The notes beneath the pieces are model-generated. The model was not told where the DNA came from. It did not search any database and was given only the letters and a program-made list of their open reading frames with translations. 64,000 bases of DNA from Quatrionicoccus australiensis (GTDB lineage Bacteria; Pseudomonadota; Gammaproteobacteria; Burkholderiales; Rhodocyclaceae). Position 1 is the stretch's first letter. Each line of letters opens with the position of its first letter. This document shows, one piece after another, positions 1 to 9,103 of the stretch. The DNA is taken from the NCBI RefSeq assembly GCF_020510525.1, contig NZ_CP075188.1, positions 744,001-808,000 of the forward strand, in the 5' to 3' direction. A program made the translations under genes and the position numbers.

Positions 1-384
1 TTTGACCCAAAATGGCATGACCTGCATGTAGCCGCGGGCGCCGACCGACGACACGGCGTATTTGCGAAAGCCCGACTCGACCTGCATCAGGCCGAGGATC
101 AGCTGCGGGTCGAGTCCGGCGCGGGTGGCTTCGTAATGCACGCTGCGCAGCAGGTCCAGGCGATATTCGCGATCCGGGATACGCTTGCTTAGCCGGCGCG
201 ACATTTCGCCTAGCCAGTCGGCAGCTTCCAGCGGATTCTTGAACGAACTGACCGTTGGCCGCGAGTCCGATACGGCCTTGTGCAGGGCGCCCTGCACGCT
301 GGCCGCGAGCGGCTCGTATTTCTGCGCGCCGGCAAAGGCTGCCGACGCGCTGCACAGCATCAGCGCGGCAATCAGCCGGCGCAC
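1..384 (-). CDS. Lytic transglycosylase, SLT domain (3' end outside window)
   Basis: The frame stays open for 128 codons from a GTG at 384 to the window edge, so the C-terminal part is missing. The product begins with a signal peptide ([19 protein letters not shown]). About 90 residues later comes the start of a soluble-lytic-transglycosylase fold: a helix with [17 protein letters not shown], in which the Glu of QVES matches the catalytic Glu of the SLT family, followed by the family motif [13 protein letters not shown]. Enzymes of this type cleave peptidoglycan glycan strands in the periplasm. The start overlaps the end of proS by 13 bases on the same strand, so it is probably co-transcribed with proS. 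The start codon is chosen because it gives a complete signal peptide. Confidence 0.85.
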   Translation of the reverse strand, partial: MRRLIAALMLCSASAAFAGAQKYEPLAASVQGALHKAVSDSRPTVSSFKNPLEAADWLGEMSRRLSKRIPDREYRLDLLRSVHYEATRAGLDPQLILGLMQVESGFRKYAVSSVGARGYMQVMPFWVK

Positions 385-2102
385 AGCTTTCCCTTGATGA
401 TGCCGACGATGTCGGCCTGCGGCAGCAGCGTCGCTTCGGCGTCGCGGCGGCCCTTGTACTCGACCTGGCTGTCCTTGAGGCCGCGCTCGCCGATGACGAC
501 GCGATGCGGGATGCCGATCAGTTCCATGTCGGCGAACATCGAGCCGGGGCGCTCGTTGCGGTCGTCGAGCAGGACGTCGATGCCGAGCGCCTTGAGTTCG
601 CCGTAAAGCTGGTCGGCGGCGGCCTTGACGGCTTCGCTCTTGTGATAGCCCATGGGCACGATGCAGACCTCGAACGGCGCGATGCTGGTCGGCAGGATGA
701 TGCCCTTGTCGTCATTGCCCTGTTCGATGGCCGAGCCGACGATGCGCGAAACGCCAATGCCGTAGCAGCCCATTTCCATGACCTGGCTCTTGCCGGTTTC
801 ATCGAGGAAGGCGCAGTTGAGGGCTTCGGCGTATTTGGTGCGGAGCTGGAATATGTGGCCGACTTCGATGCCGCGGCAGATTTCCAGTGTGCCCTTGCCA
901 TCCGGCGACGGGTCGCCGGCGACGACGTTGCGGATGTCGAAGACTTCCGGTTCCGGCAGGTCGCGGCCGAAATTGACGCCGGTCATGTGATAGCCGGCTT
1001 CGTTGGCGCCGCAGATGAAGTCGCTCATGACGGCGACGGCGCGGTCGGCGAAAACGGCCACTTTTTCACGGTCGACCGCTACCGGGCCGATAAAACCGGG
1101 CTTGCAGCCGAGGCGGGCGATGACCTCTTCCTCAGTAGCAAAGCGGAAGGGATTGAGGCCGGCGATCTTGCTCGCCTTGATTTCGTTGAGTTCATGGTCG
1201 CCGCGCACCAGGAGCAGGGCAAAGGTCGAGCTGCCATCTTCCTTTTCGCTGACGACGGCGATGGATTTGACGATTTTGTCGAGGTCGACCGCCAGGAACT
1301 TGGCGACATCGGCACAGGCCATCTTGCCCGGGGTGTGGGTCTTCTCCATTGCCCTGCCGGCGGCCGCGCGCGGCGTCGTCGGGGCCAGCGCTTCGGCCAG
1401 TTCGACATTGGCGGCGAAATCGGAAGTCGGGCAGAAGGCGATGTCGTCTTCGCCGGAGTCGGCCAGAACGTGGAATTCATGCGAGCCGGTGCCGCCGATC
1501 GAGCCGGTGTCGGCTGCTACGGCGCGGAACTTCAGGCCGAGGCGGGTGAAGATCTGGCTGTAGGTGGCGTACATCTTGGCGTATTCGCGCTTCAGATCCT
1601 CGAAGGAGGCATGGAAGGAATAACCGTCCTTCATCAGGAACTCGCGGCCGCGCATGACGCCGAAGCGCGGGCGGATCTCGTCGCGGAACTTGGTCTGGAT
1701 CTGGTACAGGTGCAGCGGCAACTGGCGGTAGCTCTTGACGTCGCGACGCACGACGTCGGTGATCACTTCCTCGTGCGTCGGGCCGATCACGAAATCGCGC
1801 TGGTGGCGATCCTTGAAGCGCAGCAGTTCCGGGCCGTACTGCTCGCCGCGGCCGGATTCCTGCCACAGTTCGAAAGGCTGGACGGCGGGCATCAGCAACT
1901 CAAGGGCGCCGGCCTTGTTCATCTCGTCGCGGACGATGTTTTCGACCTTGCGCAACACGCGCAGGCCGAGCGGCATCCAGGTGTAAATACCGGCGGCAGA
2001 GCGCTTGATGAAGCCGGCGCGCAGCATCAGTTTCTGGCTGATGACCTCGGCGTCGGCGGGGGCTTCCTTGAGAGTGGTGAAAAAGAACTGCGTAGTGCGC
2101 AT
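372..2102 (-). CDS. proS: Prolyl-tRNA synthetase
   Basis: A 576-residue protein of the length expected for bacterial-type ProRS. It charges tRNA-Pro with proline in the cytoplasm. Class II features are visible: the motif 2 region around residues 135-165 ([20 protein letters not shown]), a YbaK-type editing insertion between about 200 and 400, motif 3 near residue 447 ([17 protein letters not shown]), and a C-terminal anticodon-binding domain. It is transcribed divergently from rppH, with about 110 bases between the two starts, and it overlaps the transglycosylase gene downstream. The antisense strand contains a long open frame that is only a GC-rich shadow. Confidence 0.98.
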   Translation of the reverse strand: MRTTQFFFTTLKEAPADAEVISQKLMLRAGFIKRSAAGIYTWMPLGLRVLRKVENIVRDEMNKAGALELLMPAVQPFELWQESGRGEQYGPELLRFKDRHQRDFVIGPTHEEVITDVVRRDVKSYRQLPLHLYQIQTKFRDEIRPRFGVMRGREFLMKDGYSFHASFEDLKREYAKMYATYSQIFTRLGLKFRAVAADTGSIGGTGSHEFHVLADSGEDDIAFCPTSDFAANVELAEALAPTTPRAAAGRAMEKTHTPGKMACADVAKFLAVDLDKIVKSIAVVSEKEDGSSTFALLLVRGDHELNEIKASKIAGLNPFRFATEEEVIARLGCKPGFIGPVAVDREKVAVFADRAVAVMSDFICGANEAGYHMTGVNFGRDLPEPEVFDIRNVVAGDPSPDGKGTLEICRGIEVGHIFQLRTKYAEALNCAFLDETGKSQVMEMGCYGIGVSRIVGSAIEQGNDDKGIILPTSIAPFEVCIVPMGYHKSEAVKAAADQLYGELKALGIDVLLDDRNERPGSMFADMELIGIPHRVVIGERGLKDSQVEYKGRRDAEATLLPQADIVGIIKGKLCAG

Positions 2103-2213
2103 GGGATGCTCTTGAATTCGTTGCTAAAAGGGCATTTTACACCTTGCACGTCCTTTGCATGCGGGGGGGCTTTGTGAAAGAATCGAGGTAACTATTAATT
2201 TTGCAGGATTCTT

Positions 2214-2768
2214 ATGCTTGACCGTGAAGGCTATCGCCCGAACGTCGGCATCATCCTTTGTAACGCTAAGAACGAGGTTTTCTGGGGTAAGCGCATACGT
2301 GAACATTCGTGGCAGTTTCCACAAGGTGGCATCAAGCGCGGCGAAACGCCGGAGCAGGCCATGTATCGGGAGCTGTATGAAGAAGTCGGGCTGATGCCCG
2401 AGCACGTGCGCATCCTCGGGCGGACCAAGGGCTGGTTGCGTTATGAGGTGCCGACACACTGGATAAAGCGCGAATGGCGCGGTTCTTACAAGGGGCAGAA
2501 GCAGATCTGGTTTTTATTGCGCCTGGTAGGGCGGGATAACGACGTCTGCCTGCGGGCGACCAACAAGCCGGAATTCGATGCCTGGCGCTGGAATGACTAC
2601 TGGGTGCCGCTCGATTCGGTAATCGAATTCAAGCGCAGTGTTTATGAGCAGGCGCTCAATGAACTTGTGCGTTTTCTCGATCTGGATCGGCGCGGCCGTC
2701 AACGCCGCGGTGATGTCGATTTTCCGGCCGGTGATGCGCTCGCGGCGGGCGGAGGGGAGTCATGCTGA
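2214..2768 (+). CDS. rppH: RNA pyrophosphohydrolase (Nudix)
   Basis: A 184-residue Nudix hydrolase. The Nudix box is complete at about residues 38-60 ([20 protein letters not shown] followed by VG), and the N-terminal [15 protein letters not shown] and the SWQFPQGG stretch are typical of RppH. The enzyme removes pyrophosphate from the 5' triphosphate end of mRNAs and so starts 5'-end-dependent decay. The C-terminal 25 residues are Arg/Gly/Ala-rich and not conserved. It overlaps the next gene by 7 bases and is probably translationally coupled to it. Confidence 0.95.
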   Translation: MLDREGYRPNVGIILCNAKNEVFWGKRIREHSWQFPQGGIKRGETPEQAMYRELYEEVGLMPEHVRILGRTKGWLRYEVPTHWIKREWRGSYKGQKQIWFLLRLVGRDNDVCLRATNKPEFDAWRWNDYWVPLDSVIEFKRSVYEQALNELVRFLDLDRRGRQRRGDVDFPAGDALAAGGGESC

Positions 2769-3286
2769 TGTTGCGCAAGATGCTGTTGCTTGGCTTGTCT
2801 GTTTGCCTTGCCGCAAATGTTTTTGCGGCGGTAGAGGTCGACGAAGAGGATGAAAACAAGCCTTGGCAGGAACTGGAGGTTCAGTTCCCCGCGCCGCCAC
2901 AGGCTGAAAATCTCCAGTCATTTCATGTCAGTGCGACGACTGACAACAAGTTTTTCATCGACATGGCCTCGCTGAGTGTTGGCGATGACGGCGTTGTGCG
3001 TTACACGCTGCTTGTCATTGCGCCGGAAGGTGGGCGGAATGTGACTTTTGAAGGTATGCACTGCCAGACACGCGAGCGTCGAATTTATGCCTCCGGGCGG
3101 GCAGACGGTTCGTGGGTGAAATCGCGTAATAACCAGTGGATGCGGCTGCAGCCGGCGAGTGTGAATCGGCATCATGCGGCGCTCTTCCTTGAATATTTCT
3201 GTCCGACCGGCGGTATTCAGCGTGATGTCGAGGCGGTAAAACGTGCCTTGAAGCAGGGCGGTTACGCAGAAACCTGGGTGCGCTGA
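2762..3286 (+). CDS. CNP1-like family periplasmic protein
   Basis: A 174-residue protein with a signal peptide ([19 protein letters not shown]), an acidic linker and a mature domain containing [12 protein letters not shown] and a conserved-looking [12 protein letters not shown] segment. It resembles the CNP1-like family (named after a cryptic neisserial protein), which is common in betaproteobacteria and has no established function. Two Cys in the mature part (in MHCQTR and YFCPTG) could form a disulfide. It follows rppH with an overlap and precedes coq7 by 3 bases, an arrangement consistent with one operon. Confidence 0.75.
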   Translation: MLMLRKMLLLGLSVCLAANVFAAVEVDEEDENKPWQELEVQFPAPPQAENLQSFHVSATTDNKFFIDMASLSVGDDGVVRYTLLVIAPEGGRNVTFEGMHCQTRERRIYASGRADGSWVKSRNNQWMRLQPASVNRHHAALFLEYFCPTGGIQRDVEAVKRALKQGGYAETWVR

Positions 3287-3289
3287 AGT

Positions 3290-3913
3290 ATGTCGATTGA
3301 TCGTCTGATTGTTGAATTTGATCTGGCGCTGCGTACGGTGTGCGCTTCGGCGCATAGTGTGCGTCCGCTGCCGGGGCGGGACTTGCCAGAGCGTGAGCTG
3401 GATGCACAGGAGCGGCGCCATGTGGTCGGCCTGATGCGGGTCAATCATTGTGGCGAAGTATGTGCGCAGGCGCTTTATCAGGGGCAGGCCCTGACTTCTC
3501 GCGATCCGGAAGTGCGTGAGGCCTTGCGCAGTGCCGCTCAGGAAGAAACCGAACATCTGGCCTGGACCGAGCAGCGGATTGCTGCATTGGGTGGGCGGAA
3601 AAGCTTGCTGAATCCACTCTGGTATGCGGGCTCCCTGTCGCTCGGCGTGTTTGCCGGTGCGCTGGGTGATCGCTGGAATCTCGGTTTCCTGGCTGAAACC
3701 GAGCGCCAGGTGGAGGCGCATCTCGATAATCATTTGCGCAGTTTGCCGGAGGGGGATCTACGCTCGCGGGCGATCGTGGATCAGATGCGCCTTGATGAAA
3801 TCCAGCACGCAGAAACCGCGGTTCGCCATGGTGCTGCGGAGTTGCCGTCCTTCGTCAAGCAGGCAATGAAGGCGATGGGCAGGGTAATGACCGGAGTTGC
3901 CTACCGCCTTTGA
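3290..3913 (+). CDS. coq7: Demethoxyubiquinone hydroxylase (Coq7 type)
   Basis: A 207-residue di-iron monooxygenase that hydroxylates demethoxyubiquinone in the late steps of ubiquinone synthesis at the membrane. Ferritin-like iron ligands are visible in two repeats: E and ExxH in [20 protein letters not shown] and EETEHLAW, then E in [13 protein letters not shown] and DEIQHAETA near the C-terminus. Coq7 replaces UbiF in many betaproteobacteria. The gene is convergent with the OsmC-type gene, with only 4 bases between the stops and no visible terminator. Confidence 0.93.
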   Translation: MSIDRLIVEFDLALRTVCASAHSVRPLPGRDLPERELDAQERRHVVGLMRVNHCGEVCAQALYQGQALTSRDPEVREALRSAAQEETEHLAWTEQRIAALGGRKSLLNPLWYAGSLSLGVFAGALGDRWNLGFLAETERQVEAHLDNHLRSLPEGDLRSRAIVDQMRLDEIQHAETAVRHGAAELPSFVKQAMKAMGRVMTGVAYRL

Positions 3914-3917
3914 TTGC

Positions 3918-4346
3918 TCAGGCTTCTTCGATGATTTCGAAGTCGTGGGTGATTTCTGCCGTCTTGCCGATCATGATCGAAGCCGAGCAATATTTGTCTT
4001 TTGACAGCTCAATGGCGCGTGCCACAGCTTCGGGTTTGAGATTCCTGCCTTTGACCCGGTAGTGAAAGTGAACGCTGGTGAAGATCTTGGGGTCTGTTTC
4101 GGCGCGCTCTGCCTTCAGGCTGACATCGCAGCCGCTGACTGCGTGCCGGCCTTTTTTCAGGATCAGCACTACATCGAATGCGCTGCAGCCGCCTGTTCCG
4201 GCAAGAACCATTTCCATCGGGCGAAAGCCGAGGTTGCGTCCGCCAGCCTCTGGTGCGCCATCCATAACGACAGCGTGGCCGCTGCCAGATTCTGCAACAA
4301 ACGACATGCCTGCGTCGTTGCCCATCCATCGTACCGTGCATTCCAT
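3918..4346 (-). CDS. OsmC family protein
   Basis: A 142-residue OsmC/YhfA-like protein. The OsmC fold is recognised from the order GFRPMEMVLAGTGGCSAFDV (first Cys) and SKDKYCSASIMIGKTAEI (second Cys); the paired Cys are the peroxidatic thiols in active members of the family. The start at MECTVRW is chosen over an upstream in-frame Met because a strong AAGGAGA site lies just before it. It is the leftward neighbour of the AT-rich intergenic region and probably uses a promoter there. Confidence 0.88.
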   Translation of the reverse strand: MECTVRWMGNDAGMSFVAESGSGHAVVMDGAPEAGGRNLGFRPMEMVLAGTGGCSAFDVVLILKKGRHAVSGCDVSLKAERAETDPKIFTSVHFHYRVKGRNLKPEAVARAIELSKDKYCSASIMIGKTAEITHDFEIIEEA

Positions 4347-4570
4347 CGGGGGTCTCCTTTGAAGATTGGCGATTCTAACGGATATCGCTTTGTTGCTGCG
4401 CCGCCATGCGTGTTGCTGCATTGCAGCATTTGCGTTCGTTTTGAGCGCTAAGCGATGGTAGGGTTTTGTGGTTAAACAATGTAATATTTGTGTTGAGATT
4501 TATTTATAAATCTATTTATATCAGTAATTTAAATTAAATTAATTAATTTTATTGATCGATAAAACATTTG
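4347..4570. other. AT-rich intergenic stretch
   Basis: The first half of a 500-base gap between the OsmC-type gene and rplM. Bases 4480-4570 consist almost entirely of A and T runs, in sharp contrast to the GC-rich genome around them. This is expected to be bent DNA and could act as an UP element, a nucleoid-protein binding site or a divergent promoter region. No open reading frame in it looks real. Confidence 0.6.
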
Positions 4571-4587
4571 TTTGTGCGGCGCACAAA
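4571..4587. promoter_or_regulatory. Perfect 7-bp-arm palindrome, possible operator
   Basis: TTTGTGC-GGC-GCACAAA, a 17-base perfect inverted repeat directly after the AT-rich stretch. A near copy (TTGTGC-GGT-GCACCAA) lies just upstream of the -35 element of the phasin promoter at 26180-26195. Phasin promoters in related bacteria are controlled by the repressor PhaR, so the same regulator may act here; that is an inference. Confidence 0.5.
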
Positions 4588-4589
4588 AA

Positions 4590-4738
4590 TAGCTTGCTCC
4601 CGATTTCGGTTTGGGGGAGAATGCAAAGCGTACGGACCGTAGTTGATAGTTGTGAATCTTCCCCGGTTCAGATTTGTCTCCTCCACCCTCCTCCTTTGGT
4701 GTGGATTTAACGCGGCTCAGCGAGCCGCGTTTTTTTTG
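4590..4738 (+). ncRNA. Candidate small RNA ending in an intrinsic terminator
   Basis: About 150 bases between the palindrome and a strong intrinsic terminator contain no credible ORF, and no protein gene on the plus strand ends here. A second imperfect hairpin sits at about 4592-4630 (GCTTGCTCCC paired with GGGGGAG). A terminator without an upstream gene usually marks an untranslated RNA. No promoter with clear -35 and -10 boxes was picked out, so the 5' end is uncertain. The segment near 4667-4690 faintly resembles a tRNA-like 3' end, but no full tmRNA is present. Confidence 0.35.
4710..4738 (+). terminator. Intrinsic terminator
   Basis: A 9-bp perfect GC-rich stem (ACGCGGCTC/GAGCCGCGT), a 3-base loop and a run of T residues. 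It lies upstream of the rplM promoter and insulates it from the candidate RNA. Confidence 0.85.
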
Positions 4739-4770
4739 GTATTTTTATCTGGTGTTTTGTTGTAATGGCA

Positions 4771-4800
4771 TTGACACCTCGGCAGGAGTTCGGCTAGAAT
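4771..4800 (+). promoter_or_regulatory. rplM-rpsI promoter
   Basis: A TTGACA -35 element (4771-4776) and a TAGAAT -10 element (4795-4800) separated by 18 bases, about 50 bases before the rplM start. This is close to the sigma-70 consensus, as expected for a ribosomal-protein operon. Confidence 0.75.
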
Positions 4801-4850
4801 CCGCGCCTTTCTCCAATCTGCGCCCAAATTTTTCAGGACGGCACACTTAT

Positions 4851-5279
4851 ATGAAAACGTTTTCCGCCAAGCCACATGAGGTGAAGCGCGAGTGGTTTGT
4901 GGTAGACGCCACAGACAAGGTGCTCGGCCGCCTCGCTACCGAAATTGCTCGCCGCCTTCGTGGCAAGCACAAGGCTATCTACACGCCGCACGTTGATACC
5001 GGCGACTTCATCGTCGTTACCAATGTTGAAAAGCTCACCGTTACCGGTAACAAGGCCGAAGATAAGAAGTACTACCGTCACTCCGGTTATCCGGGCGGTA
5101 TCTACGAAACCAACTTCAAGAAGATGCAGCAGCGTTTCCCGGGCCGCGCCCTCGAAACCGCCGTCAAGGGCATGCTGCCGAAGGGCCCGCTGGGCTACGC
5201 AATGCTCAAGAAGCTGAAGTGCTACGCTGGCGAGCAGCATCCTCACACTGCCCAGCAGCCCAAGGCTCTGGAAATCTAA
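4851..5279 (+). CDS. rplM: 50S ribosomal protein L13
   Basis: 142 residues, the usual length of bacterial L13, beginning [20 protein letters not shown]. It contains the [17 protein letters not shown] segment and the [17 protein letters not shown] motif. It is an early-assembling protein of the large ribosomal subunit. The frame stays open upstream to 4674, but the family length and the promoter position fix the start at 4851. rpsI follows after 9 bases, the usual L13-S9 pair. Confidence 0.98.
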   Translation: MKTFSAKPHEVKREWFVVDATDKVLGRLATEIARRLRGKHKAIYTPHVDTGDFIVVTNVEKLTVTGNKAEDKKYYRHSGYPGGIYETNFKKMQQRFPGRALETAVKGMLPKGPLGYAMLKKLKCYAGEQHPHTAQQPKALEI

Positions 5280-5288
5280 GGGATCATC

Positions 5289-5681
5289 ATGGCTGAAAGT
5301 TATTTCTACGGTACCGGTCGTCGCAAGAGCGCCGTTGCCCGTGTTTTCATGAAGCGTGGTTCTGGCGCCATCGTTGTCAATGGCAAGCCGGTTGACCAGT
5401 TCTTCTCCCGTGAAACCGGCCGCATGATCGTGCGTCAGCCGCTGGCTCTGGTCGAGCAACTGAACGGTTTCGATATCAAGGTCAATGTGATCGGTGGTGG
5501 TGAGTCTGGTCAAGCCGGTGCCGTTCGTCACGGTATCACCCGCGCCCTGATCGAATTCGATGCCGCCCTGAAGCCCGCGCTGTCCAAGGCTGGTTTCGTG
5601 ACGCGCGATGCCCGTGAAGTCGAACGTAAGAAGGTCGGTTTCCACAAGGCACGTCGCCGCAAGCAGTTCTCCAAGCGTTAA
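5289..5681 (+). CDS. rpsI: 30S ribosomal protein S9
   Basis: 130 residues, ending in the family's KQFSKR tail, which reaches the ribosomal P site. The N-terminal [16 protein letters not shown] is diagnostic, as are the central [15 protein letters not shown] and the basic C-terminus. It is co-transcribed with rplM and followed directly by an intrinsic terminator. Confidence 0.98.
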   Translation: MAESYFYGTGRRKSAVARVFMKRGSGAIVVNGKPVDQFFSRETGRMIVRQPLALVEQLNGFDIKVNVIGGGESGQAGAVRHGITRALIEFDAALKPALSKAGFVTRDAREVERKKVGFHKARRRKQFSKR

Positions 5682-5696
5682 TTCGCTTGTCGCTGC

Positions 5697-5727
5697 GAAA
5701 AAGCCGCCATCTTGGCGGCTTTTTTGT
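5697..5727 (+). terminator. Terminator of rplM-rpsI
   Basis: An AAGCCGCCA/TGGCGGCTT stem with a 3-base loop, followed by six T residues, 15 bases after the rpsI stop. Confidence 0.9.
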
Positions 5728-5864
5728 TACTGGGCTGCGGAGTATCATGCTGCCATGCTTGGCGAGACAAAATCCTGTCTGCGCTTTTCCGCTGTTGCTG
5801 CTTATTTCCTCTGTGTCCGTGCGAGCCGCGAACCAGTTTCTTTCCTGAGTCAAGCAAAGGCCTG

Positions 5865-6599
5865 ATGCCGACACCTGTTGTCACCTTGAAGTTGCGTAGA
5901 TTCCGGCGCCGTTTCGGGATTGCGGCGCCGCGTGTCGTGGTGCGCAGCCATTTGCCCTGGTCCTGGCTGGCGACTGCCGCCGGCTTGTTGTTGCTCCTCG
6001 TGATTGCCGCTGTCTGGGCCGTCATGCAGCATAACGAAAGTGGTGCCCTGGGGCGCGAACTGGATAATCAACGCCAGATCATCCAGGAGCAGCGCGAAGA
6101 ACTGCATTTGTTGCGGTCGACTGCCGGCACGGAGAAAAATGCCGCGCATATGGAACGGGCTGCCCAGCAGCAACTGCTCGCCAGGATTCGCGGGCTGGAG
6201 CAGGAGAATGCTTCGCTCAAGGAAGACATTCTGTTGTTCGAGCGCCTGATTCCGGTGGTGGGTGAGGAAGCGGCGCTGCGTATCGAGAACTTTCGCCTGA
6301 CTCCGGAGGGCAAGGGGCGTTATCGTTATCGCCTGTTGCTGGCCTTTCAGCCAAGCAAGCAGGCACCGGATTTTCGCGGTCGACTGCAATTGGCTGTGGT
6401 TTTTGCGCTTGCCGGCAAGGAACAGCAGCTGTTGTTGCCCGAAGGGCGAGGCGAGGCAGCCGATTTTCATATTGAAATGAAGCACTTCCTGCGCCGTGAA
6501 GGGGTCATTGAGTTGCCGTCCGAGGCGCAATTGCGCTCCATCGAGGCGCGTATCCTGCTCGGTGATACACTTAAAGCCAAGCGCATGGCGCAACTTTAG
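5865..6599 (+). CDS. Membrane-anchored coiled-coil protein (DUF6776-like)
   Basis: 244 residues: a basic N-terminus, one membrane helix at about residues 32-54 (LATAAGLLLLLVIAAVWAVM), a coiled coil at about 60-125 and a mostly beta C-terminal domain (RIENFRLTPEGKGRYRYRLL). The topology suggests a periplasmic domain held by one inner-membrane helix. Similar proteins occur next to bactofilin and erpA in betaproteobacteria, and the function is unknown. The frame is open upstream, but that part is Cys-rich and unlike a protein; the Met at 5865 places the helix as expected. It lies 11 bases before the bactofilin gene. Confidence 0.7.
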   Translation: MPTPVVTLKLRRFRRRFGIAAPRVVVRSHLPWSWLATAAGLLLLLVIAAVWAVMQHNESGALGRELDNQRQIIQEQREELHLLRSTAGTEKNAAHMERAAQQQLLARIRGLEQENASLKEDILLFERLIPVVGEEAALRIENFRLTPEGKGRYRYRLLLAFQPSKQAPDFRGRLQLAVVFALAGKEQQLLLPEGRGEAADFHIEMKHFLRREGVIELPSEAQLRSIEARILLGDTLKAKRMAQL

Positions 6600-6610
6600 G
6601 AGTTGATTTC

Positions 6611-7012
6611 ATGTTCGGTAAAAAGACTGACAGCAAGCCGCAAGGTCGTATCGACAGCCTGATCGGGGCCGGAACCGTGGTCGAAGGCAATATCCGCTTC
6701 AGCGGCGGACTGCGCATCGATGGCGAGGTCAAAGGCAGTGTCGAGGCCGCCGAGGGCGCGACTTCCTCAACCCTGGTGCTCAGCGAGCAGGCGCGGGTTG
6801 AAGGTTCGGTAACGGTGGCGCATCTGGTCAGCAACGGTACCGTGGTCGGTCCGGTGACGGTCAGCGAGTCGCTGGAAATGCAATCGCGTGCCCGGATTGT
6901 CGGTGACGTCGATTACGCCCTTATCGAAATGCACCAGGGCGCCGTGATCGAAGGGCGTCTGGTCCATCGTGGCGCGAAATCGGTGGAACTAAAGCTCGCC
7001 GCTTCGAACTAA
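6611..7012 (+). CDS. Bactofilin
   Basis: 133 residues with the bactofilin core of short beta-helix repeats: IDSLIGAGTVVEGNIRFSGG, LRIDGEVKGSV and later turns with GxV spacing. Bactofilins polymerise without nucleotide into cytoskeletal filaments that scaffold cell-wall enzymes or polar proteins. A ribosome binding site (TTAGGAGTTGATTTC) precedes the ATG. It is downstream of the coiled-coil membrane protein, which may be its partner at the membrane (inference from adjacency). Confidence 0.92.
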   Translation: MFGKKTDSKPQGRIDSLIGAGTVVEGNIRFSGGLRIDGEVKGSVEAAEGATSSTLVLSEQARVEGSVTVAHLVSNGTVVGPVTVSESLEMQSRARIVGDVDYALIEMHQGAVIEGRLVHRGAKSVELKLAASN

Positions 7013-7075
7013 GTTGATTGACCGGGATTGCACTGGCTCTCATAATCTCGCAGAAAATTTTTCAGGAGTTTCCCC

Positions 7076-7426
7076 ATGAATGCAGCAACTGATGTCGTTT
7101 CCCCCATCCTCTTCACCGACAGCGCCGCCAACAAGGTCAAGGAACTGATCGAGGAAGAAGGCAATCCGGGTCTGAAGCTCCGCGTTTTTGTGACCGGTGG
7201 CGGCTGTTCCGGTTTTCAGTACGGCTTCACCTTCGATGAAGAAGTTGCCGAAGACGACACCACGATGGAAAAGAACGGCGTGACCCTGCTGATCGATCCG
7301 ATGAGCTACCAGTATCTGGTTGGTGCCGAGATCGATTACTCGGAAGGCCTGGAAGGCTCGCAGTTCGTGATCCGCAATCCGAACGCCACTTCGACCTGCG
7401 GTTGCGGTTCGTCCTTCTCCGCCTGA
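7076..7426 (+). CDS. erpA: Iron-sulfur cluster insertion protein ErpA
   Basis: 116 residues of the A-type carrier family. The three cluster-ligating cysteines are present: Cys44 in [11 protein letters not shown] and Cys108/Cys110 in [10 protein letters not shown]. It delivers Fe-S clusters to apo-proteins of respiration and isoprenoid synthesis. A TTCAGGAG site precedes the start. It is convergent with the next gene, with one base between the stops. Confidence 0.96.
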   Translation: MNAATDVVSPILFTDSAANKVKELIEEEGNPGLKLRVFVTGGGCSGFQYGFTFDEEVAEDDTTMEKNGVTLLIDPMSYQYLVGAEIDYSEGLEGSQFVIRNPNATSTCGCGSSFSA

Positions 7427-7427
7427 T

Positions 7428-7754
7428 TCAGACGGCCGGGCCGAGCGGCTCGGCAGAGCAGTCGCAGCCCTTGCCCGCGGCGATCCAGCGGGCGAGGAGG
7501 CGGCTGGCCAGTGGTTCGGCTGCCCGCGGCAGCCAGCCCAGATAATTTCCCGGCGCGGTCAGCAGGCCGCAATGGTAGCGATTGGCCCCTGTTGACCAGC
7601 TGAGTGCCGGACAGGGGCCTTTCTTTTGCCGGAAGCGCAGGCGCGCTGCCGGGCAGGTTTCCAGCGCACAACAGGCACCGCAACCGTTGCACGGCTCGCC
7701 TTCGGCCGGCTTGGGCGGCGCGGCGTGGTGCAGGCGGATGATTTCCTGCGACAT
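7428..7754 (-). CDS. YkgJ-type cysteine cluster protein
   Basis: 108 residues with the CNGCGACCALETCP cluster (CxxCxxCC), a further Cys in GPCPALSW and one in YHCGLL. This pattern is seen in the YkgJ / zinc- or iron-chelating family, for which no enzymatic role is firmly known. It ends the long minus-strand gene run that begins with glnS, and starts 3 bases after the M23 peptidase stop. Confidence 0.75.
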   Translation of the reverse strand: MSQEIIRLHHAAPPKPAEGEPCNGCGACCALETCPAARLRFRQKKGPCPALSWSTGANRYHCGLLTAPGNYLGWLPRAAEPLASRLLARWIAAGKGCDCSAEPLGPAV

Positions 7755-7757
7755 GCC

Positions 7758-8573
7758 TCAGGGATTGCCGAGAAACAGTTCCGGATCGACCGGTGTGTTG
7801 TTGAGAATCACCGCCCAGTGCAGGTGCGGCCCGGTGGCCCGGCCGGTGGCACCGACTGCGCCAAGGATTTCGCCTTTTTTGACTGGTTGACCGCTGCGCA
7901 CATCGATGCGCGACAGGTGCATGTAGGCCGTGATCAGGCCCTGGCCGTGGTCGATGAAAACCGTATTGCCATTGAAGAAGTAATTGCCGGTATTGGCAAC
8001 GACGCCGTCGTTCGGTGCCGTTACCGGCGCGCCGCTGCCGGCCGCAACATCGAGTCCGGCATGCGGGTTGCGCGGCAGGCCGTTGAAAATGCGGCGCAGG
8101 CCGAAGCGCGACGAGAGGCGGCCGCTGGCCGGCTGGACAAAATCGCTGAGCGGCATGGCCGGTGAAAAACTGCGCTTGATGGCGTCGGTCGTCGCCTGCT
8201 CGCGTTCGATGCGGACGAGATCGGCGGCATTCGGCTCGACCTTGCGCTGGTCGCGGATGGTCAGGCGCTGTTCCGGGTAATTCTTGAGCTGGATCGGGAC
8301 GTTGAGTTTCGTAGCGGTCGACGCCCGTAAAACGACGATTTCCAGTTCGCCGGGCAGCGTGTCGAGCGGGATGCCGAACAATGCGAACCAATGATTGTTG
8401 TCGCGAACCACGGCGAGTTGCTGTTCGCCCCAGCGTGCCGTCGGTGCCGGCGAACTGGCCGGGCCGAGATCGATGACCGCGACGCCGCCCGGTACCGGGG
8501 CGTGTCGGGGCAGGGCGAGTGCAGTCGTGCTGCAGCAGGCCAGGGCAAGGCAGAGCATCCGGCAGGACTTCAT
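7758..8573 (-). CDS. M23 family metallopeptidase
   Basis: 271 residues: a signal peptide (MKSCRMLCLALACCSTTALA), an N-terminal domain of about 120 residues, and a LytM/M23 domain. The zinc ligands are visible: H and D in RNPHAGLDVA, and the HLHW motif in ATGPHLHWAV. Such enzymes cut peptidoglycan peptide crosslinks, or act as activators of amidases, in the periplasm. The start at MKSCR overlaps the thioredoxin-like gene's stop (ATGA), which together with the signal peptide excludes the longer upstream reading. Confidence 0.93.
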   Translation of the reverse strand: MKSCRMLCLALACCSTTALALPRHAPVPGGVAVIDLGPASSPAPTARWGEQQLAVVRDNNHWFALFGIPLDTLPGELEIVVLRASTATKLNVPIQLKNYPEQRLTIRDQRKVEPNAADLVRIEREQATTDAIKRSFSPAMPLSDFVQPASGRLSSRFGLRRIFNGLPRNPHAGLDVAAGSGAPVTAPNDGVVANTGNYFFNGNTVFIDHGQGLITAYMHLSRIDVRSGQPVKKGEILGAVGATGRATGPHLHWAVILNNTPVDPELFLGNP

Positions 8574-9097
8574 GTGTTCTCCAGCCCGGCCCACCACAAG
8601 CGCAGACGCAGGCCGAGTTCGCTGGTGTAGCCGAGGGTGACGAAACGGATATTGCCGGCCGGGTCGAGTACGATGCAAGCAGGCACGCCGGGCAGGCCGT
8701 ACTGCTGCATCAGGGCGCCGGTCGGGTCGGGGAGGGTCGGCCAGGCGTAGCCGCGTTCGGCCATCACTTTGCCGATCTGTGCCGCGTCGCCGGACTGGCT
8801 GGCAATGCTGAGCAGCGGCCATTCATCGGCGATGGCGCTGATGTTGCCGGCGGTGGTCCGACAGACCGGGCACCAGTCGGCCCAGAAATAGATCAGGACG
8901 GCCTCGCCGGGATGTTCGCGGCGCCAGTCAGTAAGTTGAAAAAGGCTGCCGTCGAGGCGTTGACCGCTGAACGCCGGCGCGGCGCCGCGTGGCGTGTCGC
9001 GCGCCTGCCAGAGCTGGATGCCGATGAAGATCGCGGCGAAGAGCAGGCCTTCAAGCAGCCAGCTACGCCAGCGCGGCGGGGGCTTTTTGTCGTTCAA
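8570..9097 (-). CDS. Thioredoxin-like protein disulfide oxidoreductase (TlpA/ScsD type)
   Basis: 175 residues: an N-terminal membrane anchor (SWLLEGLLFAAIFIGIQLW) and a periplasmic thioredoxin fold with the active-site WADWCPVCR and a later cis-Pro stretch (LPGVPACIVLDP). Family members reduce or exchange disulfides in periplasmic targets. The VLDPAGNIRFV strand is typical of the TlpA/ScsD branch. It is translationally coupled to the M23 peptidase by a 4-base overlap. Confidence 0.88.
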   Translation of the reverse strand: MNDKKPPPRWRSWLLEGLLFAAIFIGIQLWQARDTPRGAAPAFSGQRLDGSLFQLTDWRREHPGEAVLIYFWADWCPVCRTTAGNISAIADEWPLLSIASQSGDAAQIGKVMAERGYAWPTLPDPTGALMQQYGLPGVPACIVLDPAGNIRFVTLGYTSELGLRLRLWWAGLENT

Positions 9098-9103
9098 GGT
9101 GGC

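Noticed and set aside
255..2177. 640-codon plus-strand open frame across proS
   Set aside because: It is antisense to a clear prolyl-tRNA synthetase, has biased Asp/Val/Ala composition and no family motif; a GC-rich shadow.
4660..4700. Resemblance to a tmRNA 3' end (GGTTCAGATT ... CCTCCACC)
   Set aside because: No acceptor-stem partner, no tag-peptide frame and no CCA end in the right place; probably chance.
4674..4850. N-terminal extension of rplM
   Set aside because: It would add 59 residues to a 142-aa ribosomal protein and would include the terminator and promoter.
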